Positions 55,282-64,000 are shown, counted from the first letter of the stretch. The stretch: DNA of 64,000 nucleotides from Halobacillus hunanensis (GCF_900166655.1 NZ_FVZB01000007.1:992001-1056000); one strand, 5' to 3'. A program made the numbers and translations. Notes: a model not told the origin generated them from the letters alone.

Positions 55282-55875
55282 TTATAGTGAGCCGTCAGAA
55301 TTTTCATGATTAAATTTTTCAAAAAATAAATCTGCTTCTTCCTCAAAATCATGTTGTTGTTCAATTTCCTGAAGAGGAGGCAGCTCTTCAATGGAAGATA
55401 ATCCAAAATAGGTAAGGAATTCTCTTGTTGTTCCAAATAAAACAGGTCTGCCAATTGCCTCTTTTCTTCCTTTTTCCTCAATTAACCCTCTGTTGGATAG
55501 TGTTTGAACAGCTCGATCACTTTTAACTCCTCGTAAATCATCAATTTCAATACGTGTAATAGGCTGACGGTAGGCAATGATGGCCAGCGTTTCTAAGGCT
55601 GCCTGCGATAACCGCGTAGAAGTAGTCGTATCCAGCAGTTTCTTATAGTATGGAGCATGTTCTGGCTTTGTTGTTAAGTGGAAGGTCCCATTAGTATCCA
55701 TTAATGTAATACCACGATCAGCCTGTTGATAGTCTCTCGTCAGCTGTTCTAGAATTGTCTTCAAAGATGTCTGAGACACTTCTAATAGCTCAGCCAATTT
55801 CTTCTCAGTAACACCGTCTTCGCCTGATGCAAAAAGAAGCCCCTCCATAATTGCTTTCTGTTCCTCCACGTTCAT
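55282..55875 (-). CDS. scpB: Segregation and condensation protein ScpB
   Basis: 197 residues with two winged-helix domains (about 10-80 and 88-165; LETLAIIAYRQPITRIEIDDLRGVKSD is the signature). Acidic C-terminal tail. Forms the condensin complex with ScpA and SMC for chromosome compaction. ATGA overlap with scpA. Confidence 0.95.
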   Translation of the reverse strand: MNVEEQKAIMEGLLFASGEDGVTEKKLAELLEVSQTSLKTILEQLTRDYQQADRGITLMDTNGTFHLTTKPEHAPYYKKLLDTTTSTRLSQAALETLAIIAYRQPITRIEIDDLRGVKSDRAVQTLSNRGLIEEKGRKEAIGRPVLFGTTREFLTYFGLSSIEELPPLQEIEQQHDFEEEADLFFEKFNHENSDGSL

Positions 55876-56621
55876 GATGTTTCCTCCATTTTATATACAA
55901 TTAATTCGTCAAAATGATTTTGTTGAACACATCTTACTTCCTTGCTTTTCATTAGTTCAAGAATCGCAATAAAGGTGACTACCGTGTGTGGTTTAGAGCG
56001 CTCCACAAACAATTGCGAGAAGTGAAGGCCATGTCCTTTGTTAGATTGATCAATTTGCTGCAAGATGTCATCCATCCTCGTACGAATAGAAACCTCATCT
56101 CTCTTTATCGTTGTATCTGCAGGTTTGACATCTCTGGAGCGTTTTAGCAGGTGGCCCATTGCCGCAATCATATCATAGATAGAGGCTTCGCCTTCCATCA
56201 ATTCTTGTTCTTCTCCAAACAGTGTTAAGTCCATTTGAGGTCTTGTATAAATTCGATTTGCTTCCAATTCCTTTTTCTTGAACTCTTCAGCAGCTTCCTT
56301 ATATCGTTTATATTCAATTAGCCTATTAATTAAATCATCCCGAGGATCCTCCTCCTCCTCTACCACGTCGACTTCATTTCCTGGCAGGGAAGGAAGCAGC
56401 ATCTGACTTTTTATAGCTAGTAGTGTAGCTGCCATCACTAAATACTCACTCGCCACATTTAATTCCAGTTCCTGCATGGCATGAACATAATTCATATACT
56501 GTTCTGTAATGGTTGACACCGGTATATCATAAATATCGATTTCATAGCGATTGATTAAATGAAGCAAAAGGTCAAGTGGTCCCTCGAAACCTTCTAATTT
56601 CACATGGTAGCTTTCTGTCAT
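55872..56621 (-). CDS. scpA: Segregation and condensation protein ScpA
   Basis: 249 residues; kleisin subunit bridging SMC heads. Start ATG 56619-56621 with AAAGGA 8 bases upstream; the family start GFEGPLDLLLHLINRYEIDIYDIP follows at once. C-terminal winged helix near 190-245 (FIAILELMKSKEVRCVQ). A reading from 56651 is longer but unsupported. Confidence 0.95.
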   Translation of the reverse strand: MTESYHVKLEGFEGPLDLLLHLINRYEIDIYDIPVSTITEQYMNYVHAMQELELNVASEYLVMAATLLAIKSQMLLPSLPGNEVDVVEEEEDPRDDLINRLIEYKRYKEAAEEFKKKELEANRIYTRPQMDLTLFGEEQELMEGEASIYDMIAAMGHLLKRSRDVKPADTTIKRDEVSIRTRMDDILQQIDQSNKGHGLHFSQLFVERSKPHTVVTFIAILELMKSKEVRCVQQNHFDELIVYKMEETS

Positions 56622-56726
56622 AACATTCGTCCTTTTTATTGGATCGTTCACACTTACATTTTCCTATCATTATGTTACCAGAAAATTCGACACCCGTTAA
56701 TATGATTTTCAGGAAGCGGCTTCCTC

Positions 56727-56756
56727 TTGTCCTTTTTCCTGCAATGCTTGTAAAAT
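56727..56756 (+). promoter_or_regulatory. Sigma-A promoter of ypuF
   Basis: Plus strand TTGTCC (56727-56732), 18-base spacer, TAAAAT (56751-56756), 22 bases ahead of the ypuF start. Confidence 0.55.
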
Positions 56757-56777
56757 GATTTAAAAGGGGAGATTACA

Positions 56778-57248
56778 ATGTATCCAGAAGCGTACCTTGA
56801 ATACTTAGCCCATTTTCATGGAACAAGGGATTATTTTGAATGTCACGAGGTTTTAGAAGACTATTGGAAGGAAAACGATCCAAAGAATAGAGACTCTGTG
56901 TGGGTTTGTCTCATTCAATTAGCTGTCTGTCAATATCATTTTAGAAGAGAAAATACTGCAGGAGCTTTAACATTAATAAAGAAAACGTTACATAGACTTG
57001 AAACCAATCGATATCAGTTAGTATCTCTCGGCATTGATGATAAATTGCTGGAAAAACAGCTCGTGGATCTAAAAAGAAGATTAAATGAAGAGAGAGATTA
57101 CACAAGTCTTACTCTACCTATATTTGATTCTCACCTGATCGATGAAGTAAAACAACTTTGTACTGATTGGGGAGTATGCTTTGGAACACCTAGTGATTTA
57201 ACAGATCCTGATTTAATTGATAAACACATAAGACGAAAGTCAACGTAA
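56778..57248 (+). CDS. ypuF: DUF309 family protein YpuF
   Basis: 156 residues. The DUF309 motif FHGTRDYFECHEVLEDYW (residues about 13-30) with its His and Glu residues is present. Function unknown; family members are small helical proteins. Ribosome site GGGGAG. Diverges from scpA and converges on ribT with a shared terminator. The B. subtilis homologue also lies near scpA. Confidence 0.85.
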   Translation: MYPEAYLEYLAHFHGTRDYFECHEVLEDYWKENDPKNRDSVWVCLIQLAVCQYHFRRENTAGALTLIKKTLHRLETNRYQLVSLGIDDKLLEKQLVDLKRRLNEERDYTSLTLPIFDSHLIDEVKQLCTDWGVCFGTPSDLTDPDLIDKHIRRKST

Positions 57249-57288
57249 AAGAAGGAAGGGTATCTGGTCAGAGGCCCTTCCTTCTTTT
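57247..57288. terminator. Bidirectional terminator between ypuF and ribT
   Basis: Perfect 14-bp stem AAAAGAAGGAAGGG (57247-57260) with 57275-57288; T-runs on both strands. Confidence 0.9.
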
Positions 57289-57290
57289 AC

Positions 57291-57656
57291 TTATACATTT
57301 GATGATGAACTCTCCATCTCACACTTCTCAAGAAAAGATTCTGTATACTCGTCAGAACAAACAAGATACTCTTTCTCGAAATGGTTACATACATGAGAGT
57401 ACATCTTTTTGCCAATTCCCAGGTTACGGTGGGAAGGATTGACGGAAACGTGCTGAATGATTGCCTCATTCCCTTCAATCCGCACACCTATAGCGCCAAG
57501 GATATCTTCTTCCTTCCATAGGAATAGCTGCCAATTAGAATTGGTCTCGTATTCCCGAACGATTTCCTGAAGCTTTTTCACATCTTTGCTTTCAGGCATA
57601 AACGAAAGAAGGCCCATAGCAATCTTTTCAAATGATTTTTTATATCGAATGAACAT
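57291..57656 (-). CDS. ribT: GNAT-family acetyltransferase RibT
   Basis: 121 residues. The acetyl-CoA-binding motif A is HVSVNPSHRNLGIGKKMYSHV (about 68-88) and the size equals RibT. In B. subtilis ribT ends the riboflavin operon; its substrate is unknown. Here the ribDEAH genes are not present beside it, only the ribT-ppiB neighbourhood is kept. Confidence 0.82.
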   Translation of the reverse strand: MFIRYKKSFEKIAMGLLSFMPESKDVKKLQEIVREYETNSNWQLFLWKEEDILGAIGVRIEGNEAIIQHVSVNPSHRNLGIGKKMYSHVCNHFEKEYLVCSDEYTESFLEKCEMESSSSNV

Positions 57657-57722
57657 ATTAACCCCTCGATTATAAAAATTCTTTTTTCATATTTTCCAAG
57701 ACTTTCTTCTGACCCTTTCCAC

Positions 57723-57812
57723 CTACATGACAATAACAAACCAATAATAGAACCCCCATAACAGGCTGAGTAGAAGTAAAATTGTAAATAGGATCCAGTT
57801 TTTCTTTCGCAT
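57723..57812 (-). CDS. Small single-helix membrane peptide (29 residues)
   Basis: ATG 57810-57812 follows an excellent ribosome site (GGAGG, 7-base spacing). The product begins MRKKNWILFTILLLLSLLWG, a basic N-terminus followed by one hydrophobic helix, and ends VIVM before a TAG stop at 57723-57725. Positively charged inside, so N-terminus in. No family recognised. It precedes ribT by 67 bases in the same direction. Confidence 0.6.
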   Translation of the reverse strand: MRKKNWILFTILLLLSLLWGFYYWFVIVM

Positions 57813-57875
57813 GAGGTTTCCTCCACTACTAGTGTTAAGACCTAGGAAATAGCATACATAATTTTATCGAAAGAT

Positions 57876-58325
57876 TCAACCCGCTAACTGCTTTAACCCT
57901 TTTAAAAAGCGAAAACCGTCTGACTCACGTTCCTTAATTCGAAACGGAATCATATTAACGAGAGCTAAATAGAGATTAAACCAAAACAGTAATTGAATTA
58001 TTTGGCCGTACTGAATCAAGTCACTTATAAATAATCCGGCTGCAAATATTATATTCAGAAGCGGTCCGCCTAAGCTGATCCCAGCTTGCTGCCATGGATT
58101 AAAAGCAACTTGTTTCTCATTAAACGAATAACCTCCAATAAAAAAAAGGAGGTTCAATTGAAGTGTCAGCTTACCGAATGTCTTTGAAAGAATCATACGG
58201 CCGCTGCCGGTTACAAGAGTCGAGCGATCAGCTCCAAACCACAAACCAAAAACAACATGACCAAATTCGTGAATGAACAGGCCCAGAGGGGATACGATCA
58301 CCAGCAAACTCAGAAGTTCAAGCAT
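57876..58325 (-). CDS. Minimal M50-type membrane zinc protease
   Basis: 149 residues from ATG 58323-58325 (AGGGG ribosome site). Four hydrophobic helices. Zinc motif HEFGH near residue 19-23 and a second NMIPF then ESDGF near residues 125-138, equivalent to the NxxPxxxxDG of site-2 proteases but with wider spacing. No PDZ or CBS domain. Probable intramembrane peptidase; substrate unknown. Confidence 0.75.
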   Translation of the reverse strand: MLELLSLLVIVSPLGLFIHEFGHVVFGLWFGADRSTLVTGSGRMILSKTFGKLTLQLNLLFFIGGYSFNEKQVAFNPWQQAGISLGGPLLNIIFAAGLFISDLIQYGQIIQLLFWFNLYLALVNMIPFRIKERESDGFRFLKGLKQLAG

Positions 58326-58439
58326 GTGTACCCCTGCCACCTTGTTTGAATTTTCTTATCTTCCACTCTTACACTATGCATTACACGCCAAGAACGTACA
58401 CGATCGACAATTTAAATTCCCTCGATCACTGGTCCCCTC

Positions 58440-58880
58440 TTACTCTGCGTCAAATACTCTTACTTCTTTCATAGTATCCCCATTCTCCATAGCTCTAGCA
58501 ATTTCTAGACCTGATGTGATTTTTCCGAAAACAGTGTGTACTCCATTAAGGTGAGGCTGTGGCTCATGTACTAAAAAGAATTGACTGGACCCTGTATCTT
58601 TACCTGCATGCGCCATTGATAAGCTTCCCGCCTCATGTTTGTGAGGATTGCCCTCTGTCTCACATTTAATTGTCGTACCGCTTCCGCCTGCACCAGTACC
58701 TGTAGGATCACCGCCCTGGCTCACAAATCCCGGAATTACCCTGTGGAATGTTACACCATCATAAAAGCCCTCATTTGCTAGCTTTTCAAAATTGGCTACT
58801 GTATTAGGAGCTTCATTAGGAAAAAAGTTCATCTCAATCTTTTCTCCATTTTCCATTACAATGTATCCTTTTTTACTCAT
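58440..58880 (-). CDS. ppiB: Peptidyl-prolyl cis-trans isomerase (cyclophilin)
   Basis: 146 residues. Cyclophilin core: [17 protein letters not shown] (catalytic Arg), [18 protein letters not shown] and [11 protein letters not shown]. Cytoplasmic, no signal peptide. In B. subtilis ppiB lies between the riboflavin operon and lysA, the same order as here. Ribosome site AAGGAGATG. Confidence 0.96.
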   Translation of the reverse strand: MSKKGYIVMENGEKIEMNFFPNEAPNTVANFEKLANEGFYDGVTFHRVIPGFVSQGGDPTGTGAGGSGTTIKCETEGNPHKHEAGSLSMAHAGKDTGSSQFFLVHEPQPHLNGVHTVFGKITSGLEIARAMENGDTMKEVRVFDAE

Positions 58881-58962
58881 GCACTACATCTCCTTTAACT
58901 TTTATGTAAAAAATTTATCAGCTAATCAATCCTTATAATATCACTTACGGACCTTTTAGACA

Positions 58963-58996
58963 AAGAAATAAGGAAGGCTGCACTGCCTCCCCTTCT
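58963..58996 (-). terminator. Imperfect hairpin after lysA
   Basis: AAGGAAGGC (58970-58978) pairs imperfectly with GCCTCCCCTT (58985-58994). On the minus strand it is followed by a short TTATTT tract. Confidence 0.45.
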
Positions 58997-59018
58997 TTCA
59001 ACCTTCTTATTGCTCATA

Positions 59019-60329
59019 TTATTTCAATTCTTTCTGCTTTGTATAGGATAAGTCGAGCCTTGTGATTTCATCAAATTTCTCACGGCGTACGACTAATTGA
59101 TGTGTTCCATTTTCGACGAATACAACAGCTGCTTTCCCAAAACGATTATAGTTATTCGCCATTGAATAACCGTATGCACCTGTGCTAAACACAGCCAATA
59201 AGTCGTTATGTTCTACTTCTGGAAGCTCCACATCCCATAATAGCATATCTCCTGATTCACAACATTTTCCAGCAATTGCATATTCTTTGAAATTCTGGTC
59301 GTTCATACGATTAGGAAGCACCGCTTCGTATTTCGCCTGGTAAAGAGCGGGCCTGATATTGTCTGTCATGCCTCCATCTACAGAGACATATGTGCGCACA
59401 CCTGGTACTTCCTTGATCGAACCTACAGTATAAAGTGTAATACCAGCATCACCTACAATAGCTCGTCCAGGCTCGATCCAGATTTCGGGCAATGGATAAT
59501 TTGAATCTGCTGACTGCTGTTTAACTTCATTAATTAGTGCGAGGGCATACTGATCCAATGATAGTGGATCGTCCTCTTCCGTATATCGAATACCAAAGCC
59601 ACCGCCCAGATTTAGTACTTCTGCAATAAACTGATACTTGTTACGCCATTCCTTCATTGTCGTAAATAACTTTCTTGTGGCTAGTGTGAATCCACTTGCT
59701 TCAAATATTTGGGATCCAATATGGCAGTGAAGGCCTTTCACATGAACTCTTTCATTATCATGAAGCAGCGAAAAAGCTTTCTCTGCTTGACCGCTTGATA
59801 AATCAAAGCCGAATTTTGAATCTTCCTGTCCTGTTAAAATATAATCATGGGTATGTGCTTCGATCCCCGGTGTAACACGCAGAAGTACATTCATTGTTGT
59901 ATTTTTTTGTTCTACAAGTTCAGAAAGCAATGCAATTTCGTAGAAGTTATCCACTACAATACAGCCAATTTCAGCTTCAACCGCCATTCGAAGTTCAGCC
60001 AAGCTTTTATTATTGCCGTGCATATGAATTTTCTCTACCGGAAATTCAGCCTGAAGGGCAGTATAAAGTTCGCCTTCTGAGACAACATCCAAACTTAAAC
60101 CTTCTTCTTTCGCGACCTGAAGCATAGCAATGGAGGAAAATGCTTTGCTTGCATAAGCCACCTGTGCAGGTACTTTCTGTTGTTCAAAGGTCTGAACAAA
60201 TGCCTTTGCATTGTTACGAATACGTTCTACATCATATACATACACAGGGGTTCCATAGGCCTGGGCTATTTCTTGTGCCGAAACTCCCCCGATTATTAAT
60301 TGTCCACTACTACTGTTCGTCCGATTCAT
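59019..60329 (-). CDS. lysA: Diaminopimelate decarboxylase
   Basis: PLP-dependent last step of lysine synthesis. 436 residues. The PLP lysine is Lys62 in YASKAFSS; HCHIGSQ, LNLGGGFGI and the EPGRAIVGDAG phosphate site are present; C-terminal CCESGD contributes the active-site Cys across the dimer. Strong ribosome site GGGAGG. Downstream of spoVAF as in B. subtilis, but a terminator separates them. Confidence 0.97.
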   Translation of the reverse strand: MNRTNSSSGQLIIGGVSAQEIAQAYGTPVYVYDVERIRNNAKAFVQTFEQQKVPAQVAYASKAFSSIAMLQVAKEEGLSLDVVSEGELYTALQAEFPVEKIHMHGNNKSLAELRMAVEAEIGCIVVDNFYEIALLSELVEQKNTTMNVLLRVTPGIEAHTHDYILTGQEDSKFGFDLSSGQAEKAFSLLHDNERVHVKGLHCHIGSQIFEASGFTLATRKLFTTMKEWRNKYQFIAEVLNLGGGFGIRYTEEDDPLSLDQYALALINEVKQQSADSNYPLPEIWIEPGRAIVGDAGITLYTVGSIKEVPGVRTYVSVDGGMTDNIRPALYQAKYEAVLPNRMNDQNFKEYAIAGKCCESGDMLLWDVELPEVEHNDLLAVFSTGAYGYSMANNYNRFGKAAVVFVENGTHQLVVRREKFDEITRLDLSYTKQKELK

Positions 60330-60356
60330 TACCTTTTCCGCCTTTCCTCCCTTAAT

Positions 60357-60395
60357 AAAAAGAAAATGCTCCTTTTATTACGAAAAGGAACATTT
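60357..60395 (-). terminator. Terminator of the spoVA operon
   Basis: Stem AAATGCTCCTTTT (60365-60376 region) with AAAAGGAACATTT (60383-60395), one mismatch; T-rich minus-strand tail. Confidence 0.7.
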
Positions 60396-60474
60396 CAAAT
60401 TATTTTAAATTTATCACAACTTTAGAACACTGGCAATGAACTGGACCGGCATGTTGCTCTTTCGTTCACGGCAC

Positions 60475-61947
60475 TTATCCTTTACGCCTGTTATTTTGAG
60501 GATGAACAATACTCGGACGTATTTTAGAAAGCGGTACAGACATACGAATCAATACTTGCATAAGCGCTTTTCCATTGAATGGCAGAAAAGGCCACAAATA
60601 AGGTGTGCTTAATGATTTTGTTCTAGCTAGCAATAGTACGTATGCCGTGGAACCTACAACAAATCCGGGTAATCCAAATATAGCCGTAAAAAGCACTAAA
60701 CCAACACGTGCCATTTTATTAGCTACAGATAGTTCGTAACTTGGAGTCGAGTAAGAACCAATGGCAGCTAAGGCTATATACAAGATAACTTCAGGGACAA
60801 ACATCCCGACGTCAATCGCTATTTGTCCAACTAAGACGGCAGCTATTAAACCCATAGCTGTTGATAAAGGTGTTGGTGTATGGATTGCCGCTATCCTTAG
60901 CATTTCTAAGCCTAAATCAGCAATTAATAACTGAATGATGATCGGAATCGTGGATTCTTCAGTCGGTCCAATAAATGATAAGCTTTCTGGCAGTAATTCT
61001 GGATTTACGACAAACAACATCCATAATGGCAATAAAAACACAGAAAAAAGTATTCCGATAAAACGGACCCATCTAACAAATGAACCTACCATTGGTGACT
61101 GACGATATTCTTCTGCATGCTGAACATGATGGAAATATGTGGTAGGTGTAATGATCATACTGGGTGAAGTATCCACCATAATTAAAACATGTCCTTCAAA
61201 TAAGTGAGCAGAAGCCACATCAGGCCTTTCCGTGTAACGTACGAGCGGAAAAGGGTTATACCCCTGTCGCACTAAAAATTCCTCGACCGATTTATCTGCC
61301 ATCGATAAACCGTCTGTATCTATATTCTTCATTTCTTCCTTAATCAGCTTTACGATACCCGGATCGACTATATCATTGATGTAGGCTATACATATATCGG
61401 TTTTTGAACGCTTCCCCACTTGTAACATCTCAAACCGTAAACGTTCATCTCTAATTCTTCTGCGGGTAAGTGCGGTATTTTCTACAATATTCTCAGTGTA
61501 ACCATCTCTTGAACCCCTAATAACCTTTTCAGTATCCGGCTCCTTTGGGGTACGCCCAGGGTAGGAACGCACATCTATGATAAAGGCTTCTGATGCTCCT
61601 TCTACAAATATGACGATCAATCCGGATAGTATCCTGGTAATAGACGTATCAATCGACTGGGTAAGTTCAACCTGTTGATGAACTAATTCGTCATGGATAG
61701 ATTGAAATGCCTCATCTTTACCTTGGTTTTCATCATCCAGCTCATTGAGCTGGCGTAATATCTGAATGATATACGACGTATCACATAACCCTGTAACATA
61801 ATATAAATTAATTTCATGACCTAGAATAGTTATACTTCTAAAGCCTACATCAAAAGAGGTGTTTACACCGATCCGTTCATTCATCAGCTTTCTATTTTGC
61901 TCAAGCTTCATGACAATCGGTGTTTCTTGTTCAGTCGGGTTTGACAT
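60475..61947 (-). CDS. spoVAF: Spore protein SpoVAF (GerA family)
   Basis: 490 residues related to GerAA germinant-receptor subunits: soluble N-terminal domain (to about 275) and several C-terminal membrane helices. Segments GYTENIVENTALTRRRIRDERLRFEMLQVGKRSKTD and EGHVLIMVDTSPSM are typical. In B. subtilis it associates with the SpoVA channel in the spore inner membrane. Ribosome site AAGGAG. Confidence 0.93.
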   Translation of the reverse strand: MSNPTEQETPIVMKLEQNRKLMNERIGVNTSFDVGFRSITILGHEINLYYVTGLCDTSYIIQILRQLNELDDENQGKDEAFQSIHDELVHQQVELTQSIDTSITRILSGLIVIFVEGASEAFIIDVRSYPGRTPKEPDTEKVIRGSRDGYTENIVENTALTRRRIRDERLRFEMLQVGKRSKTDICIAYINDIVDPGIVKLIKEEMKNIDTDGLSMADKSVEEFLVRQGYNPFPLVRYTERPDVASAHLFEGHVLIMVDTSPSMIITPTTYFHHVQHAEEYRQSPMVGSFVRWVRFIGILFSVFLLPLWMLFVVNPELLPESLSFIGPTEESTIPIIIQLLIADLGLEMLRIAAIHTPTPLSTAMGLIAAVLVGQIAIDVGMFVPEVILYIALAAIGSYSTPSYELSVANKMARVGLVLFTAIFGLPGFVVGSTAYVLLLARTKSLSTPYLWPFLPFNGKALMQVLIRMSVPLSKIRPSIVHPQNNRRKG

Positions 61948-61971
61948 CGTCTCAACTCCTTGTTGCTTCTA

Positions 61972-62322
61972 CTACCCCTTAGGTTTAAAAATAAGAGCTA
62001 CTAAAAATCCAAATAAAATCGCAGTTGCAATTCCTGTTGACGTTAATTCAAAAATACCAATCGCTACACCAATAAAACCGTGATCATCCGCTTGATCCAT
62101 TGCCCCGTGCAGCAATGAATGTCCAAAGCTCGTGATAGGAATAGTCGCTCCGGCACCTGCAAACCGAATCAAATTATCGTACAAATCAAAGGCATCCAGG
62201 ACGGCACCCGCCACTACAAAGGAGGACATAACATGAGCAGGAGTTAATTTAGCAACATCAAATAACAGCTGGCCAATTACACATATTCCGCCTCCAACGA
62301 CGAAAGCCCAAAAAAATTCCAT
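61972..62322 (-). CDS. spoVAE: Stage V sporulation protein AE (SpoVAEb type)
   Basis: 116 residues, three or four membrane helices; pattern [12 protein letters not shown] and [25 protein letters not shown]. SpoVAC-like family member of the channel that moves dipicolinic acid. Starts on the A of the spoVAD TGA stop (TGATG overlap). Direct passage to spoVAF means spoVAEa is absent. Confidence 0.93.
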   Translation of the reverse strand: MEFFWAFVVGGGICVIGQLLFDVAKLTPAHVMSSFVVAGAVLDAFDLYDNLIRFAGAGATIPITSFGHSLLHGAMDQADDHGFIGVAIGIFELTSTGIATAILFGFLVALIFKPKG

Positions 62323-63332
62323 CAGTTATCCTCCTTCGTAAGTACAACACCATGAGCGATACAGGGAATTGTTTCTTTTTGCTGAATCATCATCGGGTTC
62401 ATTAAAGCACCCGTTGCAACAATAAGAATGCGCTTATACTTCCCTTGCTTTAAGTCATCTATTAATTTTGAATAGGTAACAACAGCGGAACAAGCACAGC
62501 CGCTTCCTCCGCTAAAAACTGGCTGATCACTATGGTAAACCATAAGTCCACAATCATTATGGACTTCATCTACATCATAACCGTCATTCTTCAGCATATC
62601 TCTCACAATAGGTGTTCCCACACTCGATAGATCCCCCGTCGCAATCACGTCATAGTCAGAAGGCATGCGTCCCATATCCTCTAAATGAGTTTTAATGGTG
62701 CTCCACGCCGCCGGTGCCATCGCTGACCCGAGGTCAAAAGGATCGTTTGTTCCATAATCCATAACTCGCCCGATAGTCGCTGCCTCTATCCGGATCGGGG
62801 ATGGTTGAGTAGATACAAGAGCAGCACCGCTCCCAGTCACGGTAAAGGTAGCTGTTTTCGGTTTTTGTCCTCCATATTCAGTTGGGTACCTGTATTGCCT
62901 CTCCGCTGTAGCATTGTGTGAACTGACTGCTGCAATAGCCTGTTTAGCATAGCCAGATTCAATCAACGCTGCCGACAGCGCAAGAGTCTCCATTGAAGTT
63001 GAGCAAGCCCCAAACATCCCAAGTAAAGGAATTCCAAGTTGCCTTGCTACGTAGTTTCCTGTTACGTTTTGATTCAATAAATCGCCTGTTAACAAAAGGT
63101 CGATATCCGTTTGATCGATCCCCGCTTTTTGCAGACAATATCTTACAGATTCTGACATTAATTTTCGTTCTGCGAGTTCCCAGTTTGCCTCGCCACAATG
63201 CAAATCATCAAAGCTAAAATCAAATAAACTTTTTAGTGGACCTGCTCCTTCAAGCGGTCCGACGACAGTACCTGTCGATTGAATATAAACAGGTTTAGCG
63301 AATGTCCAAGTTTGTTTCCCTGCTTGTCCCAC
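62322..63332 (-). CDS. spoVAD: Stage V sporulation protein AD
   Basis: 336 residues with a thiolase-like fold that binds dipicolinic acid (B. subtilis knowledge). Motifs [35 protein letters not shown] and [14 protein letters not shown]. Start is GTG 63330-63332 with GGAGG at 8 bases. Located on the outer face of the spore inner membrane. Confidence 0.95.
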   Translation of the reverse strand: MGQAGKQTWTFAKPVYIQSTGTVVGPLEGAGPLKSLFDFSFDDLHCGEANWELAERKLMSESVRYCLQKAGIDQTDIDLLLTGDLLNQNVTGNYVARQLGIPLLGMFGACSTSMETLALSAALIESGYAKQAIAAVSSHNATAERQYRYPTEYGGQKPKTATFTVTGSGAALVSTQPSPIRIEAATIGRVMDYGTNDPFDLGSAMAPAAWSTIKTHLEDMGRMPSDYDVIATGDLSSVGTPIVRDMLKNDGYDVDEVHNDCGLMVYHSDQPVFSGGSGCACSAVVTYSKLIDDLKQGKYKRILIVATGALMNPMMIQQKETIPCIAHGVVLTKEDN

Positions 63333-63344
63333 ACGTCATTCCTC

Positions 63345-63797
63345 CTAAAATAGCAAATGCCAGAAATATCGAATAATCCCTAACACGTAAGCTGCCACAA
63401 CCCCAAAAACAATCACAGAGCCAGCAAGCTTGAAAAGATTTGTTGCGATCCCCAGTACAATACCTTCACTCTTGTGTTCTAAAGCAGCCGATGTAATGGA
63501 ATTCGCAAACCCAGTAATAGGTACAGCTGAACCCGCCCCGGCAAATTGTCCTAAACGATCGTATACCCCAAACCCTGTTGCAAGAGAGGCTAGGAGAATC
63601 ATCGTAGCAACTGTTGGATTACTTGCATCCTTTTCACTAAAGCCGAACCAGGATATATACATTTCCGATAAAAGCTGTCCAAAAGTACAAATTAAGCCCC
63701 CCACAATAAAAGCTTTTAAGCAATTCATAAAATAAGGGGGCTTCGGTTGATAATCCTTACTTTGTTGCTTGTAATTTTTAGCGTCAAATGATTGCAT
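63345..63797 (-). CDS. spoVAC: Stage V sporulation protein AC
   Basis: 150 residues; four helices. GGLICTFGQLLSEMY and FAGAGSAVPITGFANSITSAALE define the family. In B. subtilis SpoVAC acts as a mechanosensitive channel for dipicolinic acid. Ribosome site AAAGGAG. It lies 12 bases before spoVAD. Confidence 0.95.
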   Translation of the reverse strand: MQSFDAKNYKQQSKDYQPKPPYFMNCLKAFIVGGLICTFGQLLSEMYISWFGFSEKDASNPTVATMILLASLATGFGVYDRLGQFAGAGSAVPITGFANSITSAALEHKSEGIVLGIATNLFKLAGSVIVFGVVAAYVLGIIRYFWHLLF

Positions 63798-63811
63798 GAT
63801 TTAATCTCCTT

Positions 63812-64000
63812 TTAACGTACAAAAATCACCCATTGAAATAGAGAGCCCGCGATTTTACCTAAGGCAAATGCCATAAGCAGGGGGAACAAGTACACTTCCA
63901 CTCCAATCCGTTTAAACAACAAGGGAAACACATTAATAACCTCTGTTAATGCCGCAGCCAGTAAACCAATAAATATTCCATGAAACAACCCCCAGATGAT
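63812..64000 (-). CDS. spoVAB: Stage V sporulation protein AB (C-terminal part, cut by window)
   Basis: 62 C-terminal residues visible. The segment WGLFHGIFIGLLAAALTEVI, then FPLLFKRIG, PLLMAFALGKIAGSLFQW and a TAA stop at 63812-63814 match SpoVAB. The frame is open to the right edge. Membrane protein of the dipicolinic acid channel operon. Confidence 0.9.
   Translation of the reverse strand: MIWGLFHGIFIGLLAAALTEVINVFPLLFKRIGVEVYLFPLLMAFALGKIAGSLFQWVIFVR

Noticed and set aside
57578-57826. 82-codon minus-strand frame overlapping the start of ribT
   Set aside because: Its start is badly placed; the 29-residue peptide in another frame has the ribosome site.

Overview
The window is a contiguous piece of chromosome from a low-GC, endospore-forming Bacillaceae bacterium. 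Gene order follows the Bacillus subtilis qcr-aro-hbs-spoIVA-der-cmk-sleB-gudB-recS-res-dacB-scp-lysA-spoVA stretch almost step by step. Residue differences, the shortened supraoperon and an acidic ferredoxin would suit a moderately halophilic relative such as Halobacillus or Virgibacillus, but that genus-level guess is inference only. Nearly everything is on the minus strand. The exceptions are ansA, fer and ypuF. No tRNA, rRNA, CRISPR array, transposase gene or prophage is visible.

Region by region (right-to-left transcription unless noted). 1-2444: menaquinol:cytochrome c reductase operon qcrABC with a good sigma-A promoter, then ypiF. 2484-11545: the aromatic supraoperon aroC-aroB-aroH-hisC-tyrA-aroA, then an unrecognised gene resembling a decayed amidohydrolase, then ypiA-ypiB. 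The trpEDCFBA block that sits between aroH and hisC in B. subtilis is missing. 11695-16462: cheR, ndk, the menaquinone side-chain and ring genes hepT-menG-hepS, mtrB (TRAP) and hbs. mtrA/folE is missing. 16555-26918: spoIVA, yphF, yphE, spoVIF, gpsA, der, yphA, fni, ypfD, plsC, cmk. 27082-30948: motI/ypfA, ypeB-sleB (cortex lysis) and prsW. 31042-41973: ansA (+), ypdA, gudB, ddl, mecB/ypbH, ypbG, a CBS-ACT protein, ypbD, recS-ypbB, fer (+) and an XRE-type regulator. 42248-52195: rsiX-sigX, a cobalamin-riboswitch operon (transcobalamin-like lipoprotein plus ECF S component), resE-resD-resC-resB-resA and rluB. 52331-58880: spmB-spmA-dacB, ypuI, scpB-scpA, ypuF (+), ribT, a tiny membrane peptide, a minimal M50 protease and ppiB. 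59019-64000: lysA and spoVAF-spoVAE-spoVAD-spoVAC-spoVAB (last one cut by the window).

The genes form several functional sets. Respiration: QcrABC with menaquinone made by HepST and MenG, cytochrome c maturation by ResABC, and control by ResDE. Aromatic amino acids: the aro, tyrA and hisC genes. Sporulation and germination: SpoIVA, SpoVIF, SleB/YpeB, SpmAB/DacB and SpoVA. Cell-envelope stress: SigX/RsiX and PrsW.

The most interesting accessory feature is the vitamin B12 acquisition unit inserted between resE and sigX. It has a readable promoter, a complete cobalamin aptamer, a leader terminator and two genes. A second notable point is a sigma-X-type autoregulatory promoter immediately before a re-assigned GTG start of sigX.
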